Source of the DNA: Microbacterium ulmi
GTDB taxonomy: Bacteria > Actinomycetota > Actinomycetes > Actinomycetales > Microbacteriaceae
DNA length: 64,000 nucleotides
NCBI RefSeq assembly: GCF_011759705.1
Contig: NZ_JAAOZF010000001.1
Span: forward strand, 1,876,690-1,940,689
Reading direction: 5' to 3'
The position numbers were made by a program, and so were the translations under genes. Below, one piece after another: positions 60,247 to 64,000 of the stretch (position 1 is the stretch's first letter; each line of letters opens with the position of its first letter). Under the pieces are notes generated by a model that worked only from the letters and a program-made list of their open reading frames with translations, searched no databases and was not told the origin of the DNA.

Positions 60247-61128
60247 ATGACCACGACTGCCATTCGCGCACCCAAGATGCGCCGCGCGGGGACCTCCCGC
60301 ATCAACTGGAGCCAACCGATCGTCTATCTCGTGGCGCTCGTCATCGCGGCGCTGGCGGTGGGACCCGTCCTGTACGTGATCGTCGCCGGCTTCCGATCGA
60401 ATCCGGACTTCTTCGCCGACCCTGCCGGCCTGCCCAACCCGTGGCTCGCCGACAACTACATCCGAGTCCTGTCGGACTCGCGGTTCTGGCGTCAGGTTCT
60501 TGCGAGCACCGTCACGGCACTCGGCACGACCATCGGGGTCATGCTCCTGGGCGTCATGGCCGCATTCGTCATCGCGCGCTACGACTTCAAGGGCCGCGGG
60601 TTCCTCTACGCCCTGTTCACGACGGGCCTGCTGTTCCCGCTGACGATCTCGATCCTGCCGTTGACGGTCCTGCTGCGACAGATGAACCTGTTCGGCACGT
60701 GGTGGGGCCTCATCATCCCCCAGGTGGCGTTCGCGCTGCCGACGACGATCATCATCCTCGTCCCGTTCCTCCGGGCCATCCCGGCCGAGCTGGAGGACGC
60801 GGCGGTCGTCGACGGAACGAGCCGGATCGGCTTCTTCTGGCGCATCATGCTGCCGCTGTCGATGCCCGGGCTCATGACGGTCGGGGTGCTCGCCTTCATC
60901 GGCAGCTGGAACGCCTACCTGCTGCCGCTGTTCGTGCTGCAGGCCGGCGGTGCCGGGCCCGACAACTACACGCTGCCGCTCGGCGTGCAGTTCTACTCGA
61001 CGGCCTACGGGCAGGACACGACCGGCGTGCTCGCCTACACGTCCCTCGCGATGCTCCCGGCGATCCTCTTCTTCACACTCGCAGAGAAGCGCATCGTCGG
61101 CGGCCTGCAGGGGGCTGTGAAGGGATGA
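60247..61128 (+). CDS. Sugar ABC transporter permease 2 (MalG type)
   Basis: This 293-residue permease has six membrane helices and EAA loop AELEDAAVVDGTSRIGFFWR. It pairs with the 59256 product to form the channel. The ATG lies directly after the previous stop (TGACATGA), and its own stop overlaps the GH3 start (ATGA), which couples uptake and hydrolysis. Confidence 0.92.
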   Translation: MTTTAIRAPKMRRAGTSRINWSQPIVYLVALVIAALAVGPVLYVIVAGFRSNPDFFADPAGLPNPWLADNYIRVLSDSRFWRQVLASTVTALGTTIGVMLLGVMAAFVIARYDFKGRGFLYALFTTGLLFPLTISILPLTVLLRQMNLFGTWWGLIIPQVAFALPTTIIILVPFLRAIPAELEDAAVVDGTSRIGFFWRIMLPLSMPGLMTVGVLAFIGSWNAYLLPLFVLQAGGAGPDNYTLPLGVQFYSTAYGQDTTGVLAYTSLAMLPAILFFTLAEKRIVGGLQGAVKG

Positions 61129-63485
61129 CCTTGTCTGACACCGTGATCACCGAACCCTGGCGCGACGCCGCTCTGCCGACGGCAGAGCGCGTCGAGGCCC
61201 TCGTCGGCGCGCTCACTCTCGAAGAGAAGATCGCGCAGCTCTACGGCATCTGGATCGCCGCGTCGAACGACGGCGCCGAGGTCGCCCCGAACCAGAACGA
61301 GATGACGGAGGACATCGACCTCGATGTCTTCCTGCCGCTCGGGCTCGGGCAGCTGACGCGCACGTACGGCACGATCCCCGTCGACCCCGCGGCCGGCGCC
61401 GTGTCGCTCCTGCGCACGCAGCAGCGCATCGTCGCCGAGTCGCGGCTGGGCATCCCGGCCCTCGCTCACGAGGAGTGCCTCGCGGGCTTCGCCGCGTGGG
61501 GCGCGACCGCGTATCCCGTGCCCCTGTCGTGGGGGGCCTCGTGGTCGCCCGAGATCGTCGAGCGGGTCGGCGCGCAGATCGGCGCCGACATGCGCAAGAT
61601 GGGCGTGCACCAGGGCCTGGCCCCCGTGCTCGACGTCGTGCGCGACGCCCGCTGGGGCCGCGTCGAGGAGACGATCGGCGAGGACCCGTACCTCGTCGGC
61701 ACGACCGCGACGGCCTACATCAAGGGCCTCGAGTCCGCTGGCATCGTCGCGACGCTCAAGCACTTCGCGGGGTACTCGACCTCGAAGGCGGGCCGCAACC
61801 TCGCGCCCGTCTCGATCGGCCCCCGCGAGCTCGCCGACGTCATCCTGCCGCCGTTCGAGATGGCGATCCGCGAGAGCGGCGTGCGCAGCGTCATGAACTC
61901 GTACACCGACATCGACGGTGTGCCGTCCGCCGCCGACGAGTCGCTGCTGACGGGGCTCCTCCGCGACACGTGGGGCTTCGACGGCACGGTCGTGGCCGAC
62001 TACTTCGCGATCGCGTTCCTGCTCACGCAGCACGGCGTCGCCGAGGACTGGACGGATGCCGCGCACCAGGCGCTGCAGGCCGGCATCGACGTCGAGCTCC
62101 CCGGCCGCAAGACCTTCGGCCCAGGACTCGTCGCCGCCGTGCGCGACGGCGTCGTGCCCGAGGCGCTCGTCGACCGGGCTCTGCGCCGCGTGCTCTCGCA
62201 GAAGATCGAGCTCGGTCTCCTCGACGGAGACGCGGGCTTCGTGCCGGACGTGCTCGCGGGCGACGAGACGGCGTCCGCCGACGACGTGCGTGGCACGGTC
62301 GACCTCGACCCCGCAGAGAACCGGGCGCTCGCGCGCGAGCTCGCGGAGCGGGCGATCGTCCTGCTGAGCAACGACGGCACGCTGCCGCTGAACGCCCCCC
62401 GGCGCATCGCGCTCGTGGGGCCCAACGGGGACGACCCGTTCGCCGTGCTCGGCTGCTACTCGTTCCCCCTGCACGTCGGGATCCACCACCCCGACTTCGG
62501 CGCGGGCATCGTCCTGCCGACGCTGCTCGAGTCGCTGCGCGAGGAGTTCCCCGACGCCGAGATCACCTACGTGCAGGGCACGAGCGTCGACGGCGGCGAG
62601 CGGGACTTCGCCGAGGCCCTCGCATCCGTGCAGGGTGCGGATGTCGCGATCGTCGCCCTCGGCGACCGTGCGGGCCTGTTCGGCCGCGGCACGAGCGGCG
62701 AGGGCTGCGACGCTTCCGACCTCTCGCTCCCGGGTGCTCAGCAGCAGCTGCTCGACGCGGTCATCGCGACCGGCATCCCGACCGTTGCGACGCTCCTTGC
62801 CGGCCGTCCCTACGCGCTGGGCTCCGCCGCGACCGAGGCGGCGGCGATCGTCGAGGCGTTCTTCGCGGGCGAAGAGGGCACTCCGGCGGTCGCAGGCGTC
62901 CTGTCGGGACGCATCAACCCGAGCGGCCGCCTCCCCGTGAGCGTGCCGTCGAACCCGGGCGCTCAGCCCTCGACGTACCTCGCCCCGCCGCTCGCGCGCA
63001 AGACGGGCGTGTCGAACATCGACACGACCCCCGCGTTCGCGTTCGGTCACGGTGTCGGCTACACGACCTTCTCGTGGACGGATGCCGCGGCAGACGCCGG
63101 GGAGATCGCCGTCGACGGCTCGGTCACGGTGTCGCTGACGGTCCGCAACACGGGCGACCGCGCAGGCGCGGAGGTCGTGCAGCTGTACGTGAACGACCCG
63201 GTCGCCTCGACGGTCCGGCCCGTGCAGCGGCTCGTGTCGTATGCGCGCCTCGAGCTCGAGCCCGGCGAGGGCGCGAAGGTGTCCTTCCGTGTTCCTGCCG
63301 ACCTCACGAGCTTCACGTCGCGCGACGGCCGCCGCATCGTCGAGCCCGGAGACATCGTCTTCGGCCTGGGCCGATCGAGCGCCGACATCGTGAGCGCACA
63401 GGTCGTGCGACTCACGGGCTCCGAGCGGCAGGTCGACCACACGCGAGAGCTCCACGCGTCCGTCACGGTGCTGCCCGACGCCTGA
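61125..63485 (+). CDS. Glycoside hydrolase family 3 beta-glycosidase
   Basis: This 786-residue intracellular enzyme has the GH3 barrel (KHFAGY at 212-217; nucleophile Asp292 in GTVVADYFAI), the alpha/beta sandwich domain (from about 400) and a C-terminal fibronectin III-like domain. ADY in place of the more common SDW is found in beta-xylosidase-like and other GH3 members. It lacks a signal peptide, so it cleaves the imported sugar. Beta-glucosidase or beta-xylosidase activity are both possible. Confidence 0.92.
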   Translation: MTLSDTVITEPWRDAALPTAERVEALVGALTLEEKIAQLYGIWIAASNDGAEVAPNQNEMTEDIDLDVFLPLGLGQLTRTYGTIPVDPAAGAVSLLRTQQRIVAESRLGIPALAHEECLAGFAAWGATAYPVPLSWGASWSPEIVERVGAQIGADMRKMGVHQGLAPVLDVVRDARWGRVEETIGEDPYLVGTTATAYIKGLESAGIVATLKHFAGYSTSKAGRNLAPVSIGPRELADVILPPFEMAIRESGVRSVMNSYTDIDGVPSAADESLLTGLLRDTWGFDGTVVADYFAIAFLLTQHGVAEDWTDAAHQALQAGIDVELPGRKTFGPGLVAAVRDGVVPEALVDRALRRVLSQKIELGLLDGDAGFVPDVLAGDETASADDVRGTVDLDPAENRALARELAERAIVLLSNDGTLPLNAPRRIALVGPNGDDPFAVLGCYSFPLHVGIHHPDFGAGIVLPTLLESLREEFPDAEITYVQGTSVDGGERDFAEALASVQGADVAIVALGDRAGLFGRGTSGEGCDASDLSLPGAQQQLLDAVIATGIPTVATLLAGRPYALGSAATEAAAIVEAFFAGEEGTPAVAGVLSGRINPSGRLPVSVPSNPGAQPSTYLAPPLARKTGVSNIDTTPAFAFGHGVGYTTFSWTDAAADAGEIAVDGSVTVSLTVRNTGDRAGAEVVQLYVNDPVASTVRPVQRLVSYARLELEPGEGAKVSFRVPADLTSFTSRDGRRIVEPGDIVFGLGRSSADIVSAQVVRLTGSERQVDHTRELHASVTVLPDA

Positions 63486-63493
63486 CGACGGAT

Positions 63494-63532
63494 GACGAAC
63501 GCCCCTTCGCCGATGGCGAGGGGGCGTTCGTC
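63494..63532 (+). terminator. Terminator after GH3 gene
   Basis: GACGAACGCCCC (63494-63505) and GGGGCGTTCGTC (63521-63532) are perfect 12-base complements; TCGCC and GGCGA inside extend the stem to a GAT loop. It lies eight bases after the GH3 stop, ending the sugar operon. Confidence 0.8.
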
Positions 63533-63544
63533 TGTGCTCGTCGG

Positions 63545-64000
63545 ACCGGGTGCCGGCGTGGCGGTCGGGCCCCGGCATCCGTTCCCGGTGTGTGTGGGGA
63601 CTGGCTGCCTGGTGGACACGCCCGGGGCGGGACGCCTCGTCCCGGCGTGTCGGGTCTTGTCCCAGTCGTGGGTGCCGGCCTGGTCGGGTCTCGGCACCTG
63701 TTTCCGGTGTGTGTGGGGACTGGCTGCCTGGTGGACACGCCGGGGTGGCGTGCCTCGTCCCGGCGTGTCGGGGTTCGTCCCAGTCCTGGGTGCCGGCCTG
63801 GTTGGGCCTCGGCATCCGTTCCCGGTGCGTGTGGGGACTGGCTGCCTGGTGGACACGCCGGGGTGGGGTGCCTCGTCCCGGCGGGTCGGGTCTTGTCCCG
63901 GTCGTGGGTGCCGGCCTGGTTGGGCCTCGGCATCCGTTCCCGGTGCGTGTGGGGACTGGCTGCCTGGTGGACACGCCGGGGTGGGGTGCCTCGTCCCGGC
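63545..64000. repeat. Tandem array of roughly 118-bp units
   Basis: GGGGACTGGCTGCCTGGTGG recurs at 63596, 63715, 63833 and 63951, giving periods of 119, 118 and 118. Units are about 90% alike. Each holds an inverted repeat; in unit 2 GACACGCCGGG (63734-63744) pairs with CCCGGCGTGTC (63759-63769). The array continues past the window. Reading frames through it are products of the periodic sequence and show no known domain, so I call no gene here. Confidence 0.8.

Noticed and set aside
61035..63974. 979-codon open frame on the minus strand across GH3 and the tandem array
   Set aside because: It is antisense to the well-supported GH3 gene; its apparent repeat protein part is only the 118-bp DNA period translated.

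Overview
The window is GC-rich (about 70%), densely coded bacterial DNA. Start-stop overlaps (ATGA, GTGA, TGATG), many GTG/TTG starts, codon use biased to G/C at third positions and protein similarity to actinobacterial families point to an actinobacterium, most plausibly Microbacteriaceae (Microbacterium-like). That placement is inference. No rRNA, tRNA, CRISPR array, transposase or phage gene was seen. The window looks like a chromosomal catabolic region rich in local regulators.

Layout. 1-5.2 kb: truncated ECF sigma factor, small zinc-ribbon protein, large LuxR-type ATPase regulator and two alpha/beta hydrolases, one secreted. 5.3-10.1 kb: IclR regulator divergent from a compact pcaHGBDC operon (protocatechuate to 3-oxoadipate). 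10.4-25.4 kb: cupin, MFS transporter, then a long operon of family III CoA-transferase, SDR, Hyi-like isomerase, thioesterase, two tandem pairs of MaoC/hot-dog proteins and an ABC importer, followed by a LacI regulator, a Gfo/Idh/MocA oxidoreductase and a D-2-hydroxyacid dehydrogenase. Four promoters across this stretch carry a TACGTA-centred palindrome at or just after the -10 box, so it looks like one LacI-controlled regulon for an unidentified carboxylic acid. 25.4-32 kb: DhaK-DhaL kinase, small monooxygenase, GntR-aldehyde dehydrogenase-LhgO group and a SorC regulator.

32.1-35.6 kb: pcaR divergent from pcaIJF, completing the beta-ketoadipate route to succinyl-CoA and acetyl-CoA. 35.6-43.9 kb: homoprotocatechuate meta-cleavage operon (hpaI, hpaH, hpaD, hpaE, GntR, and a FAH-RraA fusion in the hpaG position) divergent from an MHS-type transporter. 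44-49 kb: TetR/FAD monooxygenase pair, then IclR divergent from a MobA-like 3-hydroxybenzoate 4-hydroxylase, whose product would be protocatechuate. 49-57 kb: ThDP enzyme, TetR/GH13 pair, anchored polysaccharide deacetylase, SDR remnant beside a TetR, and a class III aminotransferase. 57-63.5 kb: ROK repressor divergent from an oligosaccharide ABC importer plus GH3 glycosidase. 63.5-64 kb: terminator, then a tandem array of roughly 118-bp units running off the window.

Together these genes describe a soil or plant-associated heterotroph that funnels aromatic acids through both ortho- and meta-cleavage routes, imports and hydrolyses oligosaccharides, and carries at least one catabolic operon whose substrate I cannot name.
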